Origin: Haplomitrium mnioides
Lineage: Eukaryota; Marchantiophyta; Haplomitriopsida; Calobryales
Length of the DNA stretch: 64,000 nt
Direction: 5' to 3'
Assembly: GCA_049999725.1 (NCBI GenBank)
Contig: JBNGIS010004247.1
Coordinates: 366,697-430,696 of the forward strand
Part shown: one piece after another, positions 45,604-55,178 of the stretch
How positions within the stretch are numbered: the first letter of the stretch is position 1
Layout: the number at the start of each line of letters is the position of its first letter
Notes under the pieces: model-generated
The model's input: only the letters and a program-made list of their open reading frames with translations
Told to the model about the DNA's origin: nothing
The model's database searches: none
Made by a program: the position numbers and the translations under genes

Positions 45604-46460
45604 AATGCAAGCATGACGATTCTGAACCTTTTTTCCAAAGATGACATTTTTGACATGGTTTTATCTTTTGCGACAATCACAACCTTGGATTTTTGGTCAT
45701 TTGTAATTATACATTTGTCGCAACAATTTGACATTGTCAAATATGCTATTTCAGAAGTTTGTTGTGCCATCGACCATGACATCTAGTAAAGTCTTCTTGA
45801 TTTTTTGGAAAGTTCTTTCTTGATTTTTTGGAAAGTGAGCTATGGCATCTAGTTGAAGAAATTGTATTATTAATAAAGTATTTTTCTTACAAAGTTTTAT
45901 TTGCTAAAGTTTCAATCTTGTTGTACTTCCAATCAATTTTAAATCTTTTCATCACGATTCAATTTGGTGCACAAAATGGTTTTTGAGCAAAACGGTTTTG
46001 GTTTATTGAAAATTAGCGAAGAAGTCTATGTTGCCATGGAAGTTCACTTTCCTTTTTCATTTTTAGTTTCTTCTTAGATGAACTTCTGCATTCCATGCTT
46101 CCAATTACTTAGCAGTTTTGGATCGCTTCAATTGTCTATATTAGCTTGGGCTTCAATTATTCAAGTTTGAGTTAGTTGTAGTTGTCCTTGCGCGCAAGTA
46201 TCCTTCAAACAAAGTGTATCTACACTTTGGCCTCAGTTGTCCATGCGCGCATAGGCTTCAACAAATTTTTCACATATTTGCTTCAACAATCCTCTTACGC
46301 CAACATTTTAGGGTTCATTTTCAAAAACAATTTGTATAAACTTTGAATGTTTAAACCAATTTTTCAAATTATAGATTGTTATCGCATGAGCACTTCATGC
46401 ATACATAAGGAAGTCTCCAAGACAGACAAGTAGAATGATTAGGTTGGGACTGCATACATG

Positions 46461-46509
<49 letters not shown>

Positions 46510-46609
46510 NNNNNNNNNNNNNNNNNNNNNNNNNNNNNNNNNNNNNNNNNNNNNNNNNNNNNNNNNNNNNNNNNNNNNNNNNNNNNNNNNNNNNNNNNNN
46601 NNNNNNNNN

Positions 46610-46642
<33 letters not shown>
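46461..46642. repeat. (TA)n microsatellite containing a 100-N gap
   Basis: TA dinucleotides fill 46,461-46,509 and 46,610-46,642 around Ns at 46,510-46,609. The assembly broke inside the simple repeat, so its true length is unknown. Confidence 0.95.
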
Positions 46643-46645
<3 letters not shown>

Positions 46646-46648
<3 letters not shown>

Positions 46649-46660
46649 CTCCCTCTAATA
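46646..46660 (-). other. Copia polypurine tract
   Basis: On the minus strand ATTAGAGGGAGTG follows the pol region by about 400 bp. The purine run next to TGTT/TTTT is typical of the junction between internal region and 3' LTR in plant copia elements. The 3' LTR would then start in the TA repeat. Confidence 0.5.
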
Positions 46661-47049
46661 ATCAGCCACACGAAGAACTATATGCTATGTAAGTTCTAAT
46701 CCTATTCTATGTGTAGTCTTATTAAAACCCTCTCGCTTTCTTCTGAGGGAAAGACTGCCACCACATAATTTAATATGTGGAATAGAATGTAACGATAATG
46801 TGTGGAGTGTGTGCAAGTAACATAATATCAAAAAATTTCAAAATTTCTTGCTTTGAGAGTAAAGCAAATTTGTGGTGTTGCTACACGGTGTTGTTCCATT
46901 GTTACACTCTTTCTTTGTGTCCTAAAAATTTGTCTAAAAAATGATATCAACCTCAAAAGCTGAGAAGTAATGTCAGCTTTTGATATAGTATGCTCATGTC
47001 ATGACTTGTATGACATTCAAACAAAGTCATCGTTTGTTGTTTTGTTGTA

Positions 47050-47707
47050 ATACAAAGAGTCTTCTTAAACCAAGCCCTTGAGTATGTGCAATATGTAGAG
47101 CACGTGGGAGTAGTTCAGTGAAGATATTTGCTCTATTATCTTTACTTGCTATCCATTGGATATTTATTTTGTTACGATGTTGCTCATGGGTGTAAGAGAA
47201 TTAAGGAGCAATGTGTTTAATCTTGTCACCCTTGATAAAGCCTTGAGCAATCTGGTCGACACATGGTCGATTGTCCTCGTAAATTATTGTAGTGGAAGGA
47301 AGTAGAGCTTGGCTCATATTGATGTTGATATGATCAATAAGTTGTCGGAGCTAGATACATTCCCAATTAGCCTCATAAAGGGCTATGAATTCTGCATGGT
47401 TGGTCAAGGTAGTTGTAATTGTTTGTTTGGTGTTTTTCCATGAGGTAGCAGTGCTTCTTTTAAGGAAGACATATCCTATTTGAGACTTTGCGTCATCAGA
47501 ATCAGCTAAATATCTAGCGTCGGTGTAACCAACAGTGTCATTTGCTGCATTTCTAGGGAAGAAGAGTCCCATGTCTTTTGTATCTTTCAGGTATCTAAAA
47601 ATGCGTTTGAGCTCATTCCAATGGCAAATGGTAGGCTGGGAGCTGTGCCTTGCGAGCATGTTTATTGCAAAAGATATATCAGGTCTAGTCTGATTTGCAA
47701 GGTACAT
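47050..47707 (-). pseudogene. Copia RNase H
   Basis: Open from 47,707 to 47,351: MYLANQTRPDISFAINMLAR, RIFRYLKDTKDMGLFF, YTDARYLAD (catalytic TD), SQIGYVFL, then TLTNHAEFIALYEA (Glu). The reading continues past a change to YEDNRPCVDQIAQ and DNRANIF near 47,130. This is the canonical copia RNase H order. The upstream ILGPK motif near 47,750 links it to the RT in another frame. Confidence 0.9.
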
Positions 47708-47749
47708 GAGGGCTCCTATTGCCGATAGATATGGTTTTTTGGTCCCAAA

Positions 47750-49164
47750 ATTTGTTCATGTTCTTTTTGTTTTCCAAACATGTCCTTGGTAGGGTCTAAA
47801 GATCTCATTCCCATTAGAGTGCTCGTTGAATGAGCTTTGTCCATATTGAATTGTTTGAGAATCTTGGTCATATATGTGGACTAGTGGATCACAATATCAT
47901 CAGGCATATGCTCAAACTGAATGCCAAGACAAAAATGAGGTTCTCTAATGTCTCACATTTCAAATATGTCTTTCAGTTTGGCAATAGTGATGGCAGCTAG
48001 AACTTTTGTGCTAAAAATATTTATGTCAACTACATAAAGTACAACTATGACATATTCAGAGCCTTGATGTTTCACAAACAGACATCATCATTTGTAAAAT
48101 TTAGTGTCATCATCTCTGATTTGAATCTCTGGTACCAATTTTTGCCACTTTGTTTGAGCCCATACATCGATCTCATGACTTGGACTTCCATGGGTGTGCT
48201 TAATTGATTGATTAGTAATCTAGGTACATTAAGAGGATGCTTTGCCAACTTCACATTGTCATGTGGTATACTTTGATGATGAGGGACTAAAGGTCCACTC
48301 TATTGTTACTCGTGCAGCTTGTATATTTGTGGGACTAAAGGTCCTCTGCAACGTTGTATGCTCAACAAATTGGTTGACTAGACTAAAGATGCTTTGAAAT
48401 GTTGCTTGCTCGGCGAGATTCGCTAGCTGGACTAAAGGTCCATTGGAGTGCTGCCTGCTCAGCGAGTACGCTGGTTGGACTAAAGCTCCATTGGAGTGTT
48501 GCTTGCTCAGCAAGTACGTTGGCTGGACTAAAGGTCCAATAGAATGATTATGCAACTTGCATTCCATCATTTGGCATTGTCTTTTCGACATGAGGACTAA
48601 AGGTCCTTTCTACATCGACATGGGCCTTTTATGGATAGAAGGTCCATTCATTTGTTGGTCATTGAGGATAAAAGACCCTTTTCTCAAATTGATGTCTTTG
48701 TGGACAAAAGGTCCATTCGGAATCATTGTGCCTCTATAGACTAAAGGTCCATTGTTATAGTGCATATCATGAGGGACAAAAGGTCCAACCTCAGAATTTA
48801 GGCCATGAGAGACAAAAGGTCTAATCTTAGTATTTGGTCCAAGAGAGATAAAAGGTCTATATGCACTTTGGCTGTTCTCCCTCTGAATATGAACAGAAGG
48901 TCAAACCTCAGAATTTAGGCCATGAGAGACAAAAAGTCTAATCTTAGTATTTGGTCCAAGAGAGATAAAAGGTCTATATGCACTTTGGCTGTTCTCCCTG
49001 TGAATATGAAATGCCATCCTTGAGATGAATTCGGGGGGTATCTTCATACAAATCTGGGTATCTAGAGTGCCATATAAATAGGTTGTGATGACATCCATAA
49101 TGTGCATAGTAAGATGACGTTCGATAGCAAATGTTGTCATATATTTGTAAATAATAGTGTCCAT
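47750..49164 (-). pseudogene. Copia reverse transcriptase with repeat insertion
   Basis: Upstream part (49,164-49,010): MDVITTYLYGTLDTQICMKI, the first RT motif. Downstream part (48,200-48,050): SMYGLKQSGKNWYQRF, followed near 48,010 by a VVLYVVDINIF motif where the expected YVDD is changed. Normally these motifs are separated by 25-40 residues. Here about 750 bp of degenerate repeats lie between them (48,270-49,015). The gene is inactive. Confidence 0.85.
48270..49015 (-). repeat. Degenerate ACTAAAGGTCCA repeat inside copia RT
   Basis: About 14 irregularly spaced copies of (G)ACTAAAGGTCCAT occur on the plus strand, giving repeated GPLV/GPFV peptides on the minus strand (GPLVQPTYLLSKQHSN, GALVQPAYSLSRQHSN, GPFVHKD). 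The frame is the same as the upstream RT and integrase pieces. The last part is a 117-bp direct tandem duplication (48,782-48,898 and 48,899-49,015). Confidence 0.85.
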
Positions 49165-49416
49165 GACAAGTGAGTATATGAGGTCATAATCATGTCCAGA
49201 AATCTAAGTATATCCTTTGGCTACTAATCTTTCCATATATCTTGTGACACCAGCTTTCGCATTATATTTGTGGAAAGAAATAGATTTGTAATCTATCAAG
49301 TGCATCTCTAGAAGCGTTGGCATAACAAATCTGAATACTTGTCGTTGTATGAGAGAGTCAAGTTCCGAATTTATCGCTTTGTCCCATTAGGGCCAATCGG
49401 TTCTTGATTGTGCTTC

Positions 49417-50100
49417 TCATATAGATAAAGGATCATGCACATCCTTGTCTACAGATTGTGAAATAGATAATGTGAATAGGTCATCCATAGTGGTCTTAGA
49501 TTTGTTCCATATTTTACCGATATGAGAATAGTCAATTGCTATTTCTTTGTTGTTTGTCGCAACGTTCAATGATGTCAATGATTTAGGCTTATTCTTTGAG
49601 CCTATAGGTCTGCCACGCTTTGCTTTAGGCTGTATATAAGTGGTAGGGATGTCGACTTTTTGAAGTCTTGCTGGTGCATTAGCAACTTCTATATTAGATT
49701 TGGTAATGTTGGTTGCATTGTTAAATGCATTAGGCATTTTAATCAATGTTTGTTGTAAATGGAGGAGTCTTTTGACTTTGGCATCAAAATATTTGTTTCG
49801 TTGATCGAAGTCCAATGGCAAGTGCTGATGCCATATTAAGTTGTCCTTAGGTTTGGGGTATATAGCTTTGTCCTTTTGTATGAGATGTGGAAAAGATTCT
49901 TCAAAGAATTGGCAATCTGCAAATCGAGACTTAAATACATTAGAGGTTGAGGGTTCAAGATATCGGATGATAGAAGGAGATTCAATTTCGATATATATGC
50001 CTTTTTGTTGTTGTGGTCCCATCTTTGTTTGATGTGGTCCAAAGATTGGGACAAATACGAGGCAGCCAAATGTGCGAAGGTTATATATCTGTTGGGATTC
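49417..50100 (-). pseudogene. Copia integrase C-terminal region
   Basis: It reads LRTFGCLVFVPIF near 50,080, MGPQQQKGIYIEIESPSIIR, FKSRFADCQFFEESFP, LLHLQQTLIKMP, TKSNIEVANAPARLQ, and KRGRPIGSKNKP (basic patch). The FGC and SPSIIRYLEP blocks and the RGRPIGSK motif are typical of one plant copia lineage. The main open piece is 201 codons and is in the same frame as the RT start at 49,164. Confidence 0.9.
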
Positions 50101-50214
50101 TCACAAGTTGATGTGGAGAATTGTGATTAAATATAGATGGTCGGTAATGCAATAAAGATGATGTGTGCATGGCTGCATGTCCCCAAGCAGTGGTGGGGAG
50201 GTTTAAAAGGTAGT

Positions 50215-50326
50215 GAATTCTGGATGATTTGTGTGTACACTCTACTATAAGTACCTTATCTCAACCTTTTATGAAAATGCTTAAAGAAGTTTGAATAATT
50301 CAAAAATTTCTTACATCTATATAAAT
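50215..50326 (+). pseudogene. Gypsy RT relic, left part (element I)
   Basis: ILDDLCVHS at about 50,215-50,242 is the RT catalytic motif (xxDD) of a gypsy element. The following sequence is decayed. Chromovirus H is inserted at 50,327, and the RT continues at 54,988. Confidence 0.6.
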
Positions 50327-50702
50327 TGTAGTAGTACAAGCATAAGGTTGTGTTATTTATCATAAAATAGAGAGAAGTGAAGGAAGTGGTAGAGGGTTAC
50401 TTTTAGGCTTGAGATAAGATTACTTGCCTTTGAAATCACTTTTAGAGTTTTAGAATTGAAATTAGAAGTGACTTGTAAGTGAAAAATAAGGGATGACACC
50501 CTCTTCTCTTGTACAAAATAGAAGGGCTTTATACCCCTACTCCTTATTTCGAAGTTCCTCTCAATTCGGTTGCTCTTTGGTTGCTTAGCTTTAGATAACA
50601 CTCTTGGCTTTTGTTTGCTTATTGACCTTGAGTTGTGTGACTTTATTAGAGTTATCTTGAAGTTGTTTCTTATTTGGAAGTTGGTCCTTGAGTTATTTTA
50701 CA
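50327..50702 (+). repeat. Element H 5' LTR
   Basis: This 376-bp LTR starts TGTAGTAGTACAAGCATAAGG and ends ...TTTTACA. It matches the 3' LTR at 54,595-54,987 block by block (the aaatagagagaagtgaaggaagtggtagagggt stretch is nearly identical). Confidence 0.9.
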
Positions 50703-50703
50703 T

Positions 50704-50716
50704 TGGTATTAGAGCC
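50704..50716 (+). other. Element H primer-binding site (tRNA-iMet)
   Basis: TGGTATTAGAGCC lies one base after the LTR end. It differs by one base from TGGTATCAGAGCC, the standard initiator-Met tRNA complement of plant gypsy and copia elements. Confidence 0.9.
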
Positions 50717-50717
50717 A

Positions 50718-52080
50718 TGTTTCTTTTTGGTGGAATAGAGAATCAAGAAGCGAAGATGCAAGTGATGCAACAACAAATTGAACATCTTTATTGTCTTGTA
50801 GAACCTCAAATGCAAATGGGAAAGAGGGTATATTTCCAAGAAGAAGTAAGCCACCTACACTCTCCTAAACCCAAAACATATGATGGGTAGGCAGTTCTTG
50901 GCATATTTGATAATTTCTTGTTCGATTGAGAGAAATATTTTGAGGCTACAAACATTAGGGAAGATGGCCAAAGAATTCTATTTGCTTCAAGTCAATTGAA
51001 GTGAGTGGAAAACACTTAGTGGAGATATTAAATTGAGCAAGCTCAACATGAATTTGTTGCTCCAATTGCTTCTTGGCAAGAGTTCAAAGAAGCGATGAAT
51101 TTAAGATTTAGGGTTCTAAATGCTCCAAAGATGGCAAGAGTTTGATTGGCAAAATTGAAGCAACTTGGTATACTGAGGAGTTATGTCACATAATTTTATA
51201 ATATTACTATGAAAATTCCTAATAGGGGTGAGGAAAAAGCTTAAGAGTGTTTTGTTCGAGGAATGAAGCCTTGCACTAGAATGGAAGTGACAGTGAAGAG
51301 ACCTCTCAACTAGAAGAAGCAATATCTATGGCTGAATGATGCAACTCACTGTTAGCAACTACCAAAGTTAAGCCACGTCTACAACAAGCTTTGCCAAATG
51401 TTCTTGTGCCATAAAATGAGGTTGTACCTATGAAGATTGATGGAACGCAAAGAGTGACACTTACCGATGTAGTATGTGAGTGCCTACACCAAAGTGGAGG
51501 ATGTTTTTATTGTTGACAACTTGGTCATATGATTGCAAATTGTCCACATTATCAAGGTCGACAAGACACTCTTGTTCAAGTAGCCATAGTTGTAGAAGAA
51601 AATCATAGAAACGACATACCTTAGTAAAAACAGTCAAGCAGTTTATTGAGTGCTTGATTAGTTCCAATGGAATTAAAAGCTTGACAAGAATTTGAAGCAC
51701 CTTGTTTCATCTATATGGTTTGATTGATGAGCATTCTTATAGAATGTTGGTAGATTGTGAAAACTGTAAGAGTTTCATGTCAATGCACTTTGCAAAGAAA
51801 ATCAAAACCAAAACTTTCCTTATGAAGGGAAGTCTTGTAACTATGGCCGATGGCAGAAAGCACGAGGTTTTCAAATTACACAAGCTATTTCTTCTAAGAA
51901 GTATAAGGAATATATGGATTTTATTGTTGCACCCGTATTGTATGATATTATTTTGGACTTGCTTTGGCTTAAAGATCGCGTTGCTTAAGTTAACTAGGCA
52001 AAATGACAATTCAAGTAACTTTACAAAGAAAGTAGTTTTTTTTAGATGTCTGATATCGTGGGAAAGCTGCTCAAATTAGT
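50718..52080 (+). pseudogene. Element H gag and protease, decayed
   Basis: It opens MFLFGGIENQEAKMQ (first ATG after the primer-binding site). Capsid-like pieces follow with many stops, then a zinc knuckle CFYC*QLGHMIANC at about 51,498-51,540, whose stop is the only defect. The protease region at 51,702 onward has LVDCENCKSFMS, where the DSGA active site is lost, and VTMADGRK. Confidence 0.75.
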
Positions 52081-52089
52081 TTAGTATGA

Positions 52090-53050
52090 TGTTTTGATGA
52101 AGAAAGTGTTGTATATCTTTGTTGTATGGATCAAGCCTATTGTGAACTTGAATAAAAAAGGAGGGAAATCGATACTTACCTCAATAATTGATGACATTGG
52201 AAGGAGTTTTAAGATGTATTTCCAAATCATTTGCCAAAAATGTTACTACATTATCGTGGAATGTATTTTTCGATTGACTTGATATTAGAAGTATGTCTTT
52301 TAATCCGCATATATATCAGTTGTCGCTACAAGAATGAAAGAAGTATTGCAAATGTTGTGCAATTGGAAGTTTTATTGTAAGAAATCCAAGTGCGAATTTT
52401 GGAAGCAAGAGGTTACTTACCTAGGGCACAAGTTGTCCATGAATGGTATCAAGATAGAAGAATATAACATCAAGGCTATTACAAAGTGGCTAACACCAAA
52501 GAAGGCAAAGGACATTAGAGCTTTCAATGGATTGGCAACCTTTAATCAATGATTCATCCATTATTATATGCATATTGCTGGACCATTTATAGATGTTCTT
52601 GGCAAGAAGGTCAAGTTTCAATGGACTGCCAAGAACAAATGACATTTCAGCACCTCAAAGATTCAATCTCTGCTCGTCTTATTCTATAGCTATATGATCC
52701 AAAGACATGTTGTATAGTTGATTTTGATGCTTCTGACTGTTCTATTGGAGCAATTTTATAGCAAGAGTTTGAGGATGGACTTCATCCAGTTGCCTTCATG
52801 TCACGTCAATTAAATGTGATGGAGAGAAATTATTTAGTAATGGATCGAGAGCAATTGGAAATGGTTTATACGATCAAAGTGTGGAGACACTATCTTTTGG
52901 GAAGACTTGTGGCTATACATATCACAAGCCATTGTTACAAGCAATCCATTTGGAAAATATGACAAGTCATCATCACTGATGGAAAGATCAATTGCAACTC
53001 TTTAATATCAAGCTAGAATGCAAGCTTGAAAGGTTCCACACTATTCACGA
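52090..53050 (+). pseudogene. Element H RT end and RNase H
   Basis: The only RT recognisable is the C-terminal third (YCKKSKCEFWKQEVTYLGHKL, TKWLTPKKAKDIRAFNGLA). No xxDD box is found between 52,080 and 52,334, so the palm is deleted. RNase H follows with many stops (LHPVAFMSRQLN, RNYLVMDREQLEMVY, WRHYLLG). The element could not reverse-transcribe itself. Confidence 0.8.
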
Positions 53051-53289
53051 AGGCCAAGTCATCGAGTGAATACAATGAAGGCGATTAGCATTAGTATATT
53101 ACACTTAGATGATGCAACTAGTGGGAGTTATTACTAGAAGCTATAGGAAGATTTTAGTCTTGTTGAGGCATGATTGGCCATCAAAGATACTGAGTATCAT
53201 TCTATTTCCATTTGAGATGGTATTCTCTATTTAGGCCATCAAATATATGTTTCACAAGATGTACACTTTGAATGGCTCATTTACAAGAA

Positions 53290-54080
53290 GCATATGACAT
53301 TCCTTTCACAAGGCAGCTTGGAGTAGATAAAACTACAGAGTTGATTTAGCGCAGTTGGTGGTGGCCAAACTTGGTTCGAGATGTTCATGGTTTTGTTTAT
53401 TCATGTGAAAGTTGCCAACAAAAAAAACCTTTAAATCAAAAACCAGCGAGACATCTTCAGCCACTACCAACTCCTATTGCTCGTTGGGAACATGTAAAGT
53501 TGGATTTTGTCACTTCACTTCCAACTATGCATCATAGGTTTATTGGTATTATGGTGTTTGAGGACAAGCTTAGCAAGAAAATTCATTTAGGACCGATAGT
53601 GGATACACTAGATGCTCTATAATTGGCAAAAATTTACTTTGATATTGTCCTCCATGATCATGCAATACCCAAGGTGTTAACTTTTGATAGGGACCTGCAT
53701 TTCACGGGAACGTTTTGGCTAGAGTCGTTCAAACTTTTAGGCACCAAACTCTCTATGTCTATTGCCTATCATCCTTAAATAGATAGGCAAATAGAGTGCA
53801 CTAGTCGTATTAAAGAGGATATGCTTTACATGTTCATCAATGTTCATCACACCGATTGGGAAAGTTTCTTATTGGTAGTGGAGTTCGCCTACAACAACTC
53901 CAAACAAGCAAGTACTAGGTTTTCTTTTTTCTTTCTTAATTCAGATCAACATTCTCTTGTTTCTGATGGTTTTCTTTCTCCATCTTCTTCCAATGCTCCA
54001 AGTATTTCTATATTTTTGTCTCGTTTATCTTCTCCTTTGCATGATGCTTGCAACCATCTTATTGTTGCTCAAAATTAGCA
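53290..54080 (+). pseudogene. Element H integrase
   Basis: The zinc-binding domain ends VYSCESCQQKKPLNQ (53,400). The core has WEHVKLDFVTSLP (first Asp), LTFDRDLHFTGTF (second Asp, 53,685) and HP*IDRQIE (catalytic Glu, 53,773-53,796, with a stop in the motif), then WESFLLVVEFAYNNS. The usual plant chromovirus order and spacing are kept. Confidence 0.85.
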
Positions 54081-54379
54081 AAAGCAATATGCCAATAGCC
54101 ATCTTTATAATTGCTCTTATGTTTTAGATGACCAAGTTATTTTATCTACTTACGATCCCCATTGTTGTTAGATACTCAAGTCTATAAGTTATTTTTTGCT
54201 TGGATTGGTCTTTTCTTTATTTCTCAAGTTATTTCTCTCATTGCTTAAAAACTTGATCTTCCTCTTCATATGAAGATTTATCTTGTGTTCGATGTCTCTA
54301 CACTTAAGCCTTTTCTTGTTAGTCTATCTTCTTTTCCAAATTGTGTTCAAACTCCTCTTTTGGCTATTGTTCTTGATTA

Positions 54380-54590
54380 TCATGAAGAATTTGAAGTGGA
54401 CTGCATTTTGGCAAAACGAATTATCAAGTGAGAGCGACATTCACAAGTTCAATACAAGGTTTTATGGAAAGGCTATCCACTTCATGATGCTACTTGGGAA
54501 CCTTCTTCAAATCTTGAGAATGCTCATAAGGTTATTCAAATATTTGAAAGTTGTCGCAATGATGAGGATGTCATGGATTAGAAGGCGGAG
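54380..54590 (+). pseudogene. Element H chromodomain
   Basis: Sequence after the integrase reads LDYHEEFEVDCILAKR, then YKVLWKGYPLHDATWEP and NAHKVIQIFES. The VLWKGYP...TWEP core and the final helix are classic chromodomain features. In chromoviruses this domain is proposed to direct integration to particular chromatin. One TGA interrupts it near 54,430. Confidence 0.9.
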
Positions 54591-54594
54591 ATTA

Positions 54595-54987
54595 TGTAAT
54601 AGTGCAAGCATAATATTGTGTTATTTCCAAGAAAATAGAGAGAAGTGAAGGAAGTGGTAGAGGGTCACTTTTGGGGTTGACATAAGATTAGTTGCCTTTG
54701 AAGTCACTTTTAGAGTTTTAGACTTAAATTAGAAGTGACTTCTAATTGATCAATTTAGGGTTGAAATTAAAAGTGACTTGTAAGTGAAGAAAGAGGGATG
54801 ACATCCTCTTCTCTTGTATAAATAGAAGGGTTTTATAGCTCCACGCCTCATTCTGGAGTTCCTCTCAATTCGGTTGGCTCTTTGGTTGCTGAACTTTGTT
54901 TGCTTATTGGCCTTGAGTTTTGTGACTCTATTAGAGTTATGTTGAAGTTGTTACTTATTTAGAAGTCGGTTCTTGAGCTCCTTTATA
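54595..54987 (+). repeat. Element H 3' LTR
   Basis: It starts TGTAATAGTGCAAGCATAATA after a purine-rich tract (agaaggcggagatta) and ends ...CTTTATA. It contains an extra 35-40 bp block (ttctaattgatcaatttaggg) relative to the 5' LTR. Confidence 0.9.
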
Positions 54988-55178
54988 TAACTGCCATTTC
55001 TGAATATAAAAGTGGATCTTTCTTGGGCATAAGAAATTTTAAGAGGGGATTAATATGGATATAGAAAATGAGAAAGTAATTGTGAACCTGCCTGTTTTGA
55101 TAAATTTGAAAAGAGTTTGCGGATTTCTTGGATGTGTTGGTTATTATCAAAAGATGATTGAATTCAGAATTTGCTTGG
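54988..55178 (+). pseudogene. Gypsy RT relic, right part (element I)
   Basis: It reads SFLGHKKF, then MDIENEKVIVNLP and VCGFLGCVGYYQKMIEF, the RT connection motif of gypsy elements. It continues relic I from 50,215-50,326 across element H and is cut at 55,179 by the LTR of copy C. Confidence 0.75.

Larger units (their letters stand above)
38147..46350. mobile_element. CACTA-ended element with DUF7869-type gene (copy 2)
   Basis: It begins CACTACTTTGAACTAAGAACAAG at 38,147, matching the inverted terminus of copy 1 at 3,006. It carries subterminal and internal copies of the TATGCGCGCATAG motif up to about 46,260, a minus-strand DUF7869-type gene and a divergent plus-strand ORF. The right terminus was not found. 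The element may be cut by the copia element at about 46.4-46.6 kb, so the right limit is a guess based on the last motif copies. Confidence 0.55.
46643..50214 (-). mobile_element. Ty1/copia element, 5'-truncated and decayed
   Basis: The minus-strand order is integrase core end (50,214-50,070), integrase C-terminal linker, RT, RNase H, then a polypurine-like tract (attagagggagtg at 46,646-46,660). This is the copia domain order, with integrase before RT. No 5' LTR, gag or protease is present. Similarity stops near 50,214 against a gypsy RT relic. Confidence 0.85.
50327..54987 (+). mobile_element. Element H: chromodomain gypsy (chromovirus), decayed
   Basis: It has short LTRs, an initiator-Met tRNA primer-binding site, gag with knuckle, protease, RT end, RNase H, integrase and a C-terminal chromodomain. 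Total length is 4.66 kb, short because the catalytic half of RT is missing. Five-base flanks taaat (50,322-50,326) and taact (54,988-54,992) fit a target duplication with one change. It is inserted in the RT of relic I. Confidence 0.9.

Noticed and set aside
46461-46642. Isoleucine/tyrosine-repeat proteins across the TA tract
   Set aside because: These are translations of a TA microsatellite and of Ns.
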